A stretch of 64,000 bases of DNA from contig JAJEHL010000050.1 of assembly GCA_022823725.1 (NCBI GenBank), positions 1-64,000 of the forward strand, read 5' to 3'. Made by a program: the position numbers and the translations under genes. Below, one piece after another: positions 49,297 to 57,765 of the stretch (positions within the stretch are counted from its first letter, which is position 1; every line of letters starts with the position of its first letter). The DNA comes from Candidatus Latescibacterota bacterium (GTDB lineage: Bacteria > Latescibacterota > UBA2968). Below the pieces are notes generated by a model, which was not told the origin of the DNA, did no database searches, and worked only from the letters and a program-made list of their open reading frames with translations.

Positions 49297-49716
49297 TTAT
49301 AAGTCGAGCTTGTCTGCAAATGCCAGCATTTTTGCTTCAACCTCCTGGGCAATCGGTTGGAGTGTTTCCCGGTCGATTTCGATCTGCTGAATCCTTTCAT
49401 CCGCGTTTGTCGTGAGACAAAAACGCAGGTTGTGTGTCAGGTCGTGTATCGCGTGTTCGATATGGTCTCGAACCGTTCCGGGAGGGTACATCCACTGCCT
49501 TGCCCGGGTCTGTTTCAGGTTGATGTGGCAGTGACCTTTCCCGCCGTGTTTTTTTGCCTCGCCAAAACAATCCAGACGCAAAACCTCCTGGTTATAAGCA
49601 TACACAGATGCTGCGGGTCCGTAACCCGCGCGGTCATTCCGCCAATAGACTTCCAGCCGCACATCGTCTTGTATCGGATATGTCGTCCGATCTTGTCTGC
49701 CTGGTTGTAAATCCAT
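49297..49716 (-). CDS. Conserved-looking hypothetical protein
   Basis: 139 residues with AAAGGAAAAGTC before the ATG. Soluble, mixed alpha/beta: VRLEVYWRNDRAGYGPAASVYAYNQEVLRLDCFGE, then GKGHCHINLKQ and a helical C-terminus (GTVRDHIEHAIHDLTHNLRFCL). Family not recognised. The 98 bp after the stop hold a weak inverted repeat (TTCCTTG...CAAGGAA). The 146 bp upstream (49717-49862) hold no gene. Confidence 0.6.
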   Translation of the reverse strand: MDLQPGRQDRTTYPIQDDVRLEVYWRNDRAGYGPAASVYAYNQEVLRLDCFGEAKKHGGKGHCHINLKQTRARQWMYPPGTVRDHIEHAIHDLTHNLRFCLTTNADERIQQIEIDRETLQPIAQEVEAKMLAFADKLDL

Positions 49717-49862
49717 GACTTTTCCTTTCGGTTGTGGCGCAGATGACTACATGATCTATGGGTCTTTCTTCAGGATATTATTAAAATTTCTTGAAGTCAA
49801 GATACATCTCTTGTGAAAAAAAAGAAACACTTCTACCGGGGCGTTCTGTATTTGTCCGCAGG

Positions 49863-51440
49863 CTATTGGTCGCCTGTCTGGGAAAGAGATCGAATTCCGC
49901 ATTCTATGTGATCGACGATGATATCTCCTTTAATATTCTCCGCAGATTCGATGGTCAGGCCCAGGTGGTTGTCGCCATAAATAAATGGCGGGTTTGATAG
50001 CGGGATTGTACACGATGGGGGTTGGTCGCCGTCGGGCCAGGTCCATTTCAGATTTTGAGATAGGATTTTTGTGCCGTTGATGTCAACTGTGAGCGCGTCG
50101 TCTTTTGATAAGCCCTGTGCAAAGAAAGTCAGGTTGTTTTCCGAGGGGATGGGTTCGGGGGGTAAGTTCTCACACAGGCGAAATCTGAAGGTGTCTCGTT
50201 GTCCCGTTTTTTGGCGGGAGAGGACGAGTTCTTCTTTGATATAGACCTCGCCCAAACTTTTGCTATTTGCCCAGAGTGAACGGAATGTGTAGTGTCGATC
50301 TGGACCGATGCTTTGCGGGTCTTTTAATTCTTTGAGGTCGTTCATCGCCGCGGGATACATTGCGGGAATTTTTGCACCATTTGTTCCCGGGGGTTCAAAC
50401 TGGGGCCCCCAGTGAAAGAAGTAATTCTGGGTCGAGAATCCGTCGGCGCCTGCCGCATAGAAGTTTTGCAACGCAGCGCGGTATTGGGGCATGTCCATGA
50501 GAAATTCTGTATCGATACTGAGTCTGGGTTGTACCTGGGGATAGACATAGCAGTTGTGTTGCCGGGCTATTGATACAAAGTCTTCGTATTTTTCGTTGAA
50601 GTCGGTAAATCCAAAATCCCCAGGCGCGACATAGTCGATCAGGCCCTCTTCGATCCAGGTGGGAACGTCTAAGCTCAGGTTTTTGCAGCCCGCCATTTGC
50701 TGGGGTACGCGTACGCCGAGGATGAGGTTTCGATCTCTGCCTGTTGGGGAACGGGCATTGTCCAGCATGTTGCGGACTTGTCGGATAAAGCCGGTCATGG
50801 TGCTGTGGCTGTGTGATAGTTCAGCTCTGGGAAAACATTCCGCGAGGCGGGTGAAGTTAAATTCTATGCCGTCGATGTCGAAGCGATTGGCGACTTCTTC
50901 CATGATAGCGAGGAGAAAGGCGCGCACTTCTGGTATGGCGTAGTTTAAGGAGCATCCGTATTTGCGGCTTTCGGGCGATGCGCGTCTGGTGGAGGGTTTG
51001 TATTCTCTGAGTACCCATTCGGGTTTTTCGTCGCAGAGTTTTTTGAAGAATTCCGTGTGGTGGCCGTGGCGGTCGTTCATTCGAAAACCGGCGATAAATT
51101 CCATGCCCTGCTTATGGCATTCGTCGATATAGATTTCGACGGGCATGATGCCCGTGTCCATGATGGGTACCAGGCGCTGGTGCTGGTGCCGGATGTCGTA
51201 GGGGCATTTGTCGGTTCGCCAGAACATGGTCATTGCTTCGGCGAAGATTTCCTGTACGAGGGTGTCGATACTTCCCGCTGAGGCGTAATTGCGAACGATC
51301 TGACGCAGTTCTTCGGGTTTGGCCGCCGGGACGCTGAGGTGGCTGGTGGTGTTTGAAGGGTCGCTGACGTAGATGAGACGGCGTGTGCCACGGGGTTGAA
51401 AGCGGCCCAGGTGTGGGGATGATGTTTGTGAAGTTGGCAT
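49863..51440 (-). CDS. Glycoside-hydrolase-like TIM-barrel protein (GHL10 type)
   Basis: 525 residues from the ATG at 51440, with AAGGACGG ahead; the open frame continues upstream through the cupin gene but that part is antisense-like. A TIM barrel is suggested by TDKCPYDIRHQHQRLVPIMDTG, MEFIAGFRMNDRHGHHTEFF, ALNYAIPEVRAFLLAIMEEV-like helices, FDIDGIEFNFTRLAECF with an acidic strand end, VDYVAPGDFGF and ADGFSTQNYFFHWG. The last 140 residues are a beta-sandwich. This matches uncharacterised GHL/family-10-like glycosyl hydrolases. No signal peptide. The cupin gene is 20 bp upstream. Confidence 0.72.
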   Translation of the reverse strand: MPTSQTSSPHLGRFQPRGTRRLIYVSDPSNTTSHLSVPAAKPEELRQIVRNYASAGSIDTLVQEIFAEAMTMFWRTDKCPYDIRHQHQRLVPIMDTGIMPVEIYIDECHKQGMEFIAGFRMNDRHGHHTEFFKKLCDEKPEWVLREYKPSTRRASPESRKYGCSLNYAIPEVRAFLLAIMEEVANRFDIDGIEFNFTRLAECFPRAELSHSHSTMTGFIRQVRNMLDNARSPTGRDRNLILGVRVPQQMAGCKNLSLDVPTWIEEGLIDYVAPGDFGFTDFNEKYEDFVSIARQHNCYVYPQVQPRLSIDTEFLMDMPQYRAALQNFYAAGADGFSTQNYFFHWGPQFEPPGTNGAKIPAMYPAAMNDLKELKDPQSIGPDRHYTFRSLWANSKSLGEVYIKEELVLSRQKTGQRDTFRFRLCENLPPEPIPSENNLTFFAQGLSKDDALTVDINGTKILSQNLKWTWPDGDQPPSCTIPLSNPPFIYGDNHLGLTIESAENIKGDIIVDHIECGIRSLSQTGDQ

Positions 51441-51460
51441 TTGATCCGTCCTTGTCGCAT

Positions 51461-51901
51461 TTATGGTGGGGCTGTGCGTTGCGGTTGCGCGCCATCGGGT
51501 AGAGAGGGGACATCGATGCCTGCCTTCGGCAGGGTGCCGGTCATTTCCTGCTGCGGGTGTGCGACAAAGCCAGCGGCACAGCAGTAGATCATTTTCAGGG
51601 GTACGTCGCCCGTGTTGGTGAGTTGATGGTATTCTCCTGGGGGGATGTACACGGCCTGACCGGCTTTCAGGGTTTGTCTTTCGGTACCGAGGCACATTTC
51701 GCCTTCGCCTTCGATGACGAAGTAGATTTCTTCCTGTGCCTGATTGTGCCAGGGCACCTGTCCCCCGTTGGGTTCAAAGGTGACGAATCCAACGGAGAAT
51801 TCCTCTGTGGGGATAGGGGTGCCAGCACCTGCAAATGGCTGTGTTCTTCTGCGTGCGGGAAATTGCCGGCCTTCAATCTCGCGCAGGTCTGAGATGATCA
51901 T
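51461..51901 (-). CDS. Cupin-domain protein
   Basis: 146 residues from the ATG at 51901 (AGAGGA ahead); an upstream TTG would add nine residues. One conserved-barrel cupin: VPWHNQAQEEIYFVIEGEGEM (HxN...E metal motif) and AGQAVYIPPGEYHQLTNTGDVPL with the second-motif histidine. Small metal-bound cupins act as isomerases, dioxygenases or sugar-binding proteins; the role here is open. It is co-directional with the hydrolase gene 20 bp downstream. Confidence 0.87.
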   Translation of the reverse strand: MIISDLREIEGRQFPARRRTQPFAGAGTPIPTEEFSVGFVTFEPNGGQVPWHNQAQEEIYFVIEGEGEMCLGTERQTLKAGQAVYIPPGEYHQLTNTGDVPLKMIYCCAAGFVAHPQQEMTGTLPKAGIDVPSLPDGAQPQRTAPP

Positions 51902-51948
51902 ATACTTATCCTCTTCATTACACGACAAAGCGAATCTACAAAGCCGTC

Positions 51949-51973
51949 ATTGCGGCAGGATTTTAGCCGCAAT
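51949..51973. repeat. REP-like short palindrome
   Basis: ATTGCGGC (51949-51956) and GCCGCAAT (51966-51973) pair over 8 bp around AGGATTTTA. The flanks GTC and CC extend it to the form TCATTGCG...GCAATCC, similar to short interspersed palindromes common in many bacterial genomes. It lies in the gap between the cupin and DJ-1 genes (51902-52084). Only one copy is seen in the window. Confidence 0.5.
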
Positions 51974-52018
51974 CCAGAGGTTTTAGGTGGTAGGGCGGGG
52001 TTCGTCTATTCGTCTATG

Positions 52019-52070
52019 AACTGGCCCCACATTACCCACTTGTGGGGCAGGCTCTGAGAAGCGGCCAGTT
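52019..52070. other. Two-level stem-loop in an intergenic gap
   Basis: Outer arms AACTGGCC (52019-52026) and GGCCAGTT (52063-52070) match over 8 bp. Inside, CCACA and TGTGG (52027-52031, 52041-52045) form a smaller hairpin. There is no T-run on either strand, so it is not an ordinary terminator. It could be an RNA element in the DJ-1 transcript tail, a mobile-element end or part of the same repeat family as 51949-51973. Confidence 0.4.
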
Positions 52071-52084
52071 GTACAACGCTCCGC

Positions 52085-52675
52085 CTAATCGGCAGCGACT
52101 GTTTCACTGGTTTTCATTCTTTCGCGCTCTTCAATGAGCAGGTTCATCCAGTGTTTCATATACTGCCCGTGGTCGTTCCACACGCGACCGCTGATCAAAT
52201 TGCCATCGATGACGCACGGTTCATCGACGAAGATGCCGCCGCAGACTTCGAGGTCAAATTGGCATTTCCAAACGCAGGCCATGCGTCGCCCTTTGACTAC
52301 GCCTGCGCGACACGGGATTTCAACGCCGTGACAGACGCTGGCAACGGGTTTGTTGTGTTCAAAGAAATAGCGCGTGATGCGAATGAGGTCGGGGTCGTCG
52401 CGGATGTATTCGGGGGCGCGACCGCCAGAGAAGAAGATGCCGACGTATTCGGAGGGGTCAACGTCTCGAAAGGCGATGTCGGCATTGATCGAATATCCTT
52501 TCCATTCTTCAGTGATGTCCCAGCCAGGAGAGATTTCGTGGAGTACCATTTGATAACGCCGCTTGTCTGGTCCGGCAACAACGGGGGTGAATCCGTCTTC
52601 CTGTATCCTGAGAAATGGGTATAGCGTATCGACGGTTTCTGTGGCGTCTCCAACGATGATGAGAACTTTGTCCAT
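52085..52675 (-). CDS. DJ-1/PfpI-family protein
   Basis: 196 residues, MDKVLIIVGDATETVDTLYPF..., with the class I glutamine-amidotransferase-like fold: GDATETVD carries the family Glu, YVGIFFSGGRAPEYIRDDPDLIRI precedes the elbow, and VASVCHGVEIPCRAGVV holds the nucleophile Cys in VCHG. The family includes chaperones, glyoxalases and peptidases. AAAGGAGACCGTC precedes the ATG. It stands alone between the hairpin region and the terminator of the inositol-phosphate-synthase gene. Confidence 0.87.
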   Translation of the reverse strand: MDKVLIIVGDATETVDTLYPFLRIQEDGFTPVVAGPDKRRYQMVLHEISPGWDITEEWKGYSINADIAFRDVDPSEYVGIFFSGGRAPEYIRDDPDLIRITRYFFEHNKPVASVCHGVEIPCRAGVVKGRRMACVWKCQFDLEVCGGIFVDEPCVIDGNLISGRVWNDHGQYMKHWMNLLIEERERMKTSETVAAD

Positions 52676-52771
52676 GACGGTCTCCTTTGAAAGGTGATAA
52701 AGGTACCGGGTAAATTAGCCTCTTAGAAAGAGAAATCAAACTATTTTTCTCGCAATGTTATTAAAATAAAA

Positions 52772-52803
52772 AAGCGACCAGGGGCAAAAGCCCGGGGTCG
52801 CTT
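52772..52803 (-). terminator. Intrinsic terminator of the inositol-phosphate-synthase gene
   Basis: AAGCGACC pairs with GGTCGCTT (8 bp), followed inward by two mismatches and GGGC/GCCC around AAAA. On the minus strand the stem ends in TTTTTTATTTTAAT. It lies about 60 bp past the stop of the gene at 52862. Confidence 0.88.
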
Positions 52804-52861
52804 AAAATATAAGATAAACACAGTGCCTGCCAAATGGCAAACACTGTGTGGGAGAGAGGTT

Positions 52862-53947
52862 TTACTCTTTTATGCCGTACTGGCGAATAAAATCACTCGT
52901 CATTTCGCGAGCTTGATCGTCGCTGAATTGTTTGGGAGGGGATTTCATCAGGTAAGACGATGGTCCCATCAAGGGACCTTTGATGCCGTGATTGAGGGCG
53001 AGTTTGCAGAGTCTGACTGCATCGATGACCACGCCCGCTGAGTTCGGTGAGTCCCAGACTTCGAGTTTGAGTTCCAGGTTGAGTGGCACGCCGCCAAAGG
53101 TTTCGCCTTCCATGCGGATATGACACCATTTGCGGTCTTCCAGCCAGGGAATGTGATCGCTGGGACCAACATGAATATTGTCTTCGCCCAGGTCGTAATC
53201 GAGCTGAGAGGTGACGGCCTGTGTTTTGGATATTTTTTTCGATTCCAGGCGTTCGCGTTCGAGCATGTTGTAAAAGTCGGTGTTGCCGCCAAAATTGAGT
53301 TGATACGTTTTACTGAGTTTGACGCCGCGTTCTCGGAACAGGCGGGTGAGCACGCGGTGGGTGATGGTGGCGCCGACCTGTGATTTGATGTCGTCTCCGA
53401 TGAGGGGCAGGCCGCGTTTTTCAAAGCGCTCGGGCCAGTGTCCGGCACTGGCGATAAAGACGGGCATACAGTTGACGAAGGCACATCCGGCTTGCAGGAC
53501 TTGTTCCACATACCACTTGGTGGCCTGTTCGCTGCCCACGGGAAGGTAATTGACGACGACATCTGTGCGCGTGGCTTTGAGGACTTCGGCAATGTCAACG
53601 GTGTCGCCTTCGGCTTTTGTGATGACCTGGTCGAGGTATTTGCCCAGTCCATCGTGGGTCATGCCGCGGTAAACGGGAACGTCGAGGTGGGGGACATCGG
53701 CAAATTTGATGGTGTTGTTGGGATGTGCAAAGATGGCTTCGCTCAAGTCTTTGCCCACTTTTTCCGCATTGACGTCAAAGGCAGCAGAAAATTCAATGTC
53801 GCGGATGTGATAGCCGCCCAGGTTGGGGTGCATTAATCCGGGGATGAAATCATCTTCAGAAGCGTTTTTGTAGTATTCGACGCCCTGTACGAGGGAGGAT
53901 GCACAGTTGCCTGCGCCGATGATTGCGACTCGGACTTTGGAGGACAT
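52862..53947 (-). CDS. ino1: Inositol-3-phosphate synthase
   Basis: 361 residues from the ATG at 53947, with AAGGAGAAACAC ahead; an in-frame ATG 15 codons upstream lacks such a site. NAD-binding start [22 protein letters not shown], then [68 protein letters not shown] and [18 protein letters not shown]. These match the bacterial myo-inositol-1-phosphate synthase family, which turns glucose-6-phosphate into inositol-3-phosphate; length (about 360) is the usual bacterial size. Divergent from the LysR gene, with a palindromic operator between, and ended by a strong terminator. Confidence 0.92.
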   Translation of the reverse strand: MSSKVRVAIIGAGNCASSLVQGVEYYKNASEDDFIPGLMHPNLGGYHIRDIEFSAAFDVNAEKVGKDLSEAIFAHPNNTIKFADVPHLDVPVYRGMTHDGLGKYLDQVITKAEGDTVDIAEVLKATRTDVVVNYLPVGSEQATKWYVEQVLQAGCAFVNCMPVFIASAGHWPERFEKRGLPLIGDDIKSQVGATITHRVLTRLFRERGVKLSKTYQLNFGGNTDFYNMLERERLESKKISKTQAVTSQLDYDLGEDNIHVGPSDHIPWLEDRKWCHIRMEGETFGGVPLNLELKLEVWDSPNSAGVVIDAVRLCKLALNHGIKGPLMGPSSYLMKSPPKQFSDDQAREMTSDFIRQYGIKE

Positions 53948-54036
53948 GTGTTTCTCCTTAAAGAGAAAGGTGTTTAAGGTATTGTCGAACAAAATGTCTG
54001 TGATTTTTTCTTATTAGACAAATCAATAATGGCTAT

Positions 54037-54065
54037 ATTATATATAGATAAAATCTATATATAAT
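54037..54065. promoter_or_regulatory. Palindromic operator between ino1 and the LysR gene
   Basis: A perfect inverted repeat with 13-bp arms (ATTATATATAGAT and ATCTATATATAAT) around AAA. Its core TAGATAAAATCTA is a T-N11-A dyad, the binding form of LysR-type regulators. It lies 20 bp upstream of the LysR start and about 90 bp upstream of ino1, the expected place for a shared autoregulatory site. Confidence 0.72.
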
Positions 54066-54085
54066 ATTTTGGATTGGAGCGAGAT

Positions 54086-55009
54086 ATGAATCTTTATCAT
54101 TTGCGCTATTTTTTGTCTGTTGCCCAAACCGGGAGTTTTAGCCAGGCAGCACGGGAGATGCATGTGACACAGCCAACGGTGAGCAGTGGTATTGCCGAAT
54201 TGGAAAAGACGATGGGTGTGAGGCTTTTTAACCGGGGTGGCAAGCGCGTGGCATTGACAATGGAAGGGCGCACGCTGGTGAATTATGCGATGCAGATTCA
54301 GGATCTGGTCGAAGAGGTTGAAGACCACTTGCAGCGGCGCGATGTGTTGCCGGGAGAGGGGTTTCAGTTTGGCGCGATTGATGCGGCTGTGACGTATTTG
54401 TTGCCGGATATTTTGAAGGATTACAGGCGTGTTTATCCCGATGTTTCTCTGTCTGCACAGGTGGCGCCGTCGCGTTATCTGGTGGATGATCTGCTGATGA
54501 ATCGCTCTGAATTTGCGGTTATTTCACTGCCTTATGATCATCCGCGCGTGGAGACGGTGTCGATTTATCGGGATTCTATGCCGCTTGTGGTGGGTGCATC
54601 TCATCCTTTTGCCGCGCGAAAAGGCGCGACTTTGCAAGAGGTGGTGCAAGAGCCTTTGATCCTGTTTCACACGGATTCCATATCGCGCAAAATTGTGGAT
54701 GAGCGATTTGCAGAAGCAGGTGTTTCTCCCGGGGGGGTGATGGAGATGAGAAGTCCGGAGGCGATGCGAAAGTTAGTGGAGGTTGGTGTTGGGATTTCGT
54801 TTCTGCCTTTGTTAACTGTGCAGGAGTCCCTAAATGCCGGGGCGTTAAAGGTGGTGGATGTGGCGGGGGTGGCATTTAGCCGCGAGATCGGTGTGGCATG
54901 GAGGCGGGGGCGCTATTTTAGTGCGGCGATTCGGTATCTGATTGAAGCAATTTTTGAAGCATATCAAGGGCTGGAGGTCTGGCACAAGAAGGTGGGGATT
55001 GCAAAATGA
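54086..55009 (+). CDS. LysR-family transcriptional regulator
   Basis: 307 residues from the ATG at 54086 (TTGGAGCG ahead). N-terminal winged helix-turn-helix MNLYHLRYFLSVAQTGSFSQAAREMHVTQPTVSSGIAELEKTMGVRLFNR, the standard LTTR start. The effector domain includes FQFGAIDAAVTYLLPDILKDYRRVYPDV and a late VGVGISFLPLLTV. It is divergent to inositol-phosphate synthase, so control of that gene, and of itself through the palindrome at 54037-54065, is the simplest inference. The effector is unknown. Its stop is convergent with thiI, 5 bp away. Confidence 0.93.
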   Translation: MNLYHLRYFLSVAQTGSFSQAAREMHVTQPTVSSGIAELEKTMGVRLFNRGGKRVALTMEGRTLVNYAMQIQDLVEEVEDHLQRRDVLPGEGFQFGAIDAAVTYLLPDILKDYRRVYPDVSLSAQVAPSRYLVDDLLMNRSEFAVISLPYDHPRVETVSIYRDSMPLVVGASHPFAARKGATLQEVVQEPLILFHTDSISRKIVDERFAEAGVSPGGVMEMRSPEAMRKLVEVGVGISFLPLLTVQESLNAGALKVVDVAGVAFSREIGVAWRRGRYFSAAIRYLIEAIFEAYQGLEVWHKKVGIAK

Positions 55010-55014
55010 GTACG

Positions 55015-56184
55015 CTAAAACTTGAATGTTTTGCGTTCGGTTTGTTCAAGGGTTTGTTCGATTAGGGGAGCGAGGTCGAGCGTGGATTCGATTTCGCGGA
55101 CTTTTTCCAAATTGGCGCGCGTTTCGGGGTGTTTGGGTACAAAGACAGAACAGCAATCTTCGTAGGGTTCTATGGAGATTTGATATGTGCCAATGCGCCG
55201 TGCCTCGTTGATGATTTCTTCTTTGTTGTCACCGGCCAGGGGGCGTAAAATGGGCAGCGGGGTAACATCTTCGATGACACGCATGTTCGACAGGGTTTGC
55301 GAGGCGACCTGTCCGACGTTTTCACCTGTGACGAGTGCTTGGGCATCGACTTTCTCGGCTATGGCTTCTGCAATGCGCAGCATGGCGCGGCGGTAGAGAA
55401 TGACGCGATAGCTCGCAGGTGCTCGCATCATGATGTGGCGTTGAATTTCGACAAATGGCACCAGGTACAGGTCCGACACGTATTGATGCCGGGTGAGGAG
55501 TTGCACGAGGTCTTCGGTGTTGCGCTGGGAGTTGCGATTGGTATAGGGCTGGCTGTGAAAATGCACATAAGTGAGTTTGACACCGCGTTTCATAATTTTG
55601 TAAGAAGCCACGGGTGAGTCAATGCCCGAAGAGATGAGGCTTACAGCGCTTTCATTGGATCCGACGGGCAAACCCCCTGGTGCCGGAATTTTTTCGGCGT
55701 AGATAAATATGCGTTGTGGGGCAATTTCAATAAAGCAGGTGAGATCCGGGTTGTCCATCAGGACGCGGGCACCGGACAGGGTTTGAATATGCTTGCCCAC
55801 ATCCCGGTTGATTTGATCCGAATTGAGCGGAAAGGTTTTGTCGCCGCGTCTGGTGACAATTTTGAAGGATTCGAAATCGGCTTTTTGTGCAAGTGCCCAG
55901 GCTGTTTCTCGAATGGCTTTGATGTTGCGTTTGGCGACCACTGCTTCGGAAAAGTTGGCGATGCCAAAGACTGTTGAGAGTCGTTCTCGGATGACATCTA
56001 TCGGCGATTCTGAGGTGAGTGGGAGCATCATGCGGCCCGATAGGCGCTCGAGTTTTCCACAGGGTACGTCTTTGAGTGCGCGGGTGATGTTGGTCATCAG
56101 ACGCCGTTCAAATCTGCCTCGATTTTTGCCTTTGAGGCCAATTTCGTGATAGTGTATGAGTATGAAGCGGTCGTTGGTCATCAT
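55015..56184 (-). CDS. thiI: tRNA 4-thiouridine synthase ThiI, without rhodanese domain
   Basis: 389 residues. N-terminal ferredoxin-like plus THUMP domain (LIHYHEIGLKGKNRGRFERRL, SFKIVTRRGDKTFPLNSDQINRDVG), then the PP-loop ATPase with SLISSGIDSPVASYKIMKRG and VTGENVGQVASQTLSNM. The length stops before the rhodanese domain found in the E. coli protein, so sulfur must come by another route, as in short ThiI forms. Product: s4U at tRNA position 8 and possibly thiamine-thiazole sulfur. It is the last gene of a minus-strand run, 8 bp after the phosphatase gene. Confidence 0.92.
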   Translation of the reverse strand: MMTNDRFILIHYHEIGLKGKNRGRFERRLMTNITRALKDVPCGKLERLSGRMMLPLTSESPIDVIRERLSTVFGIANFSEAVVAKRNIKAIRETAWALAQKADFESFKIVTRRGDKTFPLNSDQINRDVGKHIQTLSGARVLMDNPDLTCFIEIAPQRIFIYAEKIPAPGGLPVGSNESAVSLISSGIDSPVASYKIMKRGVKLTYVHFHSQPYTNRNSQRNTEDLVQLLTRHQYVSDLYLVPFVEIQRHIMMRAPASYRVILYRRAMLRIAEAIAEKVDAQALVTGENVGQVASQTLSNMRVIEDVTPLPILRPLAGDNKEEIINEARRIGTYQISIEPYEDCCSVFVPKHPETRANLEKVREIESTLDLAPLIEQTLEQTERKTFKF

Positions 56185-56192
56185 GAGATGGT

Positions 56193-57758
56193 TCAGGAGT
56201 TAGGGGATAAATCGCGCTGGAGAATAACGAGGGTTATATCATCGGTGCGCCGCGCGTTGCCAATAAAAGATTTGACATTGGCGACGAGGTCGGCAATCAG
56301 GTCTGTGGGTGTCCGATCTATGGATGCGCGTTCAAGGCAACGTATAAATCGGTCGTCGTCAAAGAAGTTGCGTTTGGCATTTTGAGCTTCGACAACACCA
56401 TCGGAGTAGAGCACGAGGCGATCACCGGGCGCGAGTGTTAAATGTTCAACGCGATAAGGCGTTTGGGGGCGTACAAGTGCCGGAATGCCAAGGGGATATC
56501 CCGCGAGGTCGATAAATTGAGAGCGATTGGAAAGATGGATCGGAGGACAGTGTCCTGCGCTTGCAATAGCGACTTCGCCTGTGGGTACATCAAGCACAGC
56601 GATGCAGCATGTGATAAATGTGGCCTGGTCAATTTGACCTTCCAGTGAGTCATTAAGACCGTCGAGAATATCGGCTGGTGCAACGCGATTTTGACATTCA
56701 TAGCGGAGCATTTCATTGAAACGCACAGCGGTTACGGCTGCTTCCATGGCTTTTCCTGATACATCGGCAACGACGATACCGAGTTTTGTTTTGCCTTCAT
56801 CTAACCAGCGGTACGCATAGTAATCTCCTCCTACGCTGTTGGCGGGAATACACGTTCCGTCGAGTGCAAAACCAGGCAGGTCGGGACTGGATTGCGGCAA
56901 CAGACCCATTTGCATGTCGTGTGCTGTTTGCAATTCATCGCGCATTTCCGAAAATTGTTGTTTGTAGCTCTCCCAATGTCGCGCTTCTTCGCAAAGGGTC
57001 TGGTTGTAAGCCGATGCAAAAATCCCGAGCGCGAGGGGTTGAAAGAGGACGAAGACACAGAACTGGACGAAGGTATTGTCGGCGATGCCCCTGGTGAGAG
57101 CGACCGAACCTATAAGTATTCCGAGCGCGGTGAGTATAAGCGCGCAGTGGCGAAAAAAACCGTAGCGTTCAACGGCTTTGCGACTTTCGACATAGGCTTC
57201 ATCGATGTGTACACCCCGGTCTGCTGCCAGAAGATAGATGTAGAAGCATTTGACAACAAAAATGAGGCCGGGCAAAAATAAGAGACAAGCTACCAGAACG
57301 ACGGCCCAAAAGAGATTTTTTTCTTCTAAGAATTTTCCAATGTGTTCTGATCCAACGGGTATGACCCAGGGGGTTTCCTGGGTAACTACCTGTTTGAATG
57401 CATTGAGCAGAAATGCAAAGAAATCGCTGCTCATGAAAATCAGTACCGCAATGATGACGAGGCCAAGTATAAAAAATACAAAAATAAAAATGTTCATCGA
57501 AAAAAAACGGACGAAACGAATGATTTGCCCAAATAAATCTCGCATACGGGGTTTTTCCCCTTGTTGCGCGCGCAAGATCATGATGGCAGAGCCAGCATAT
57601 AAGCTGCCCAGGAGCAAAGTGCCCGATATCGCACTCAGGATTATTGCCAAAAATGACGCGAGAAACAAAATAGGCAGGTGACTTGCCCAGGAGGATATGC
57701 TGTCGTTGAGGCAGCGAAAGTATTGGAGATTTGCCCGAACGGGGATATCGAGAGCCAT
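56193..57758 (-). CDS. Membrane-anchored SpoIIE/RsbU-type protein phosphatase
   Basis: 521 residues. The N-terminal 260 residues carry about six membrane helices (PILFLASFLAIILSAISGTLLL, NIFIFVFFILGLVIIAVLIFM, FWAVVLVACLLFLPGLIFVV, LILTALGILIGSVAL). A coiled-coil linker (QQFSEMRDELQTAHDMQMGLLPQ) leads to the PP2C-like SpoIIE domain: DGTCIPANSVGGDYYAYRW (metal Asp), LGIVVADVSGKAMEAA, VAIASAGHCPPIHL, LVLYSDGVVEAQN and RTDDITLVIL. Such enzymes dephosphorylate anti-anti-sigma (STAS) proteins; the STAS-ATPase protein at 13919 is a conceivable partner type. The response-regulator gene ends 7 bp upstream. Confidence 0.9.
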   Translation of the reverse strand: MALDIPVRANLQYFRCLNDSISSWASHLPILFLASFLAIILSAISGTLLLGSLYAGSAIMILRAQQGEKPRMRDLFGQIIRFVRFFSMNIFIFVFFILGLVIIAVLIFMSSDFFAFLLNAFKQVVTQETPWVIPVGSEHIGKFLEEKNLFWAVVLVACLLFLPGLIFVVKCFYIYLLAADRGVHIDEAYVESRKAVERYGFFRHCALILTALGILIGSVALTRGIADNTFVQFCVFVLFQPLALGIFASAYNQTLCEEARHWESYKQQFSEMRDELQTAHDMQMGLLPQSSPDLPGFALDGTCIPANSVGGDYYAYRWLDEGKTKLGIVVADVSGKAMEAAVTAVRFNEMLRYECQNRVAPADILDGLNDSLEGQIDQATFITCCIAVLDVPTGEVAIASAGHCPPIHLSNRSQFIDLAGYPLGIPALVRPQTPYRVEHLTLAPGDRLVLYSDGVVEAQNAKRNFFDDDRFIRCLERASIDRTPTDLIADLVANVKSFIGNARRTDDITLVILQRDLSPNS

Positions 57759-57765
57759 AACTGCC

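Noticed and set aside
51441-51695. Upstream extension of the glycoside-hydrolase-like gene through the cupin gene
   Set aside because: The ATG at 51440 has a good ribosome-binding site, and the extension would lie in another frame of the clearly coding cupin gene.
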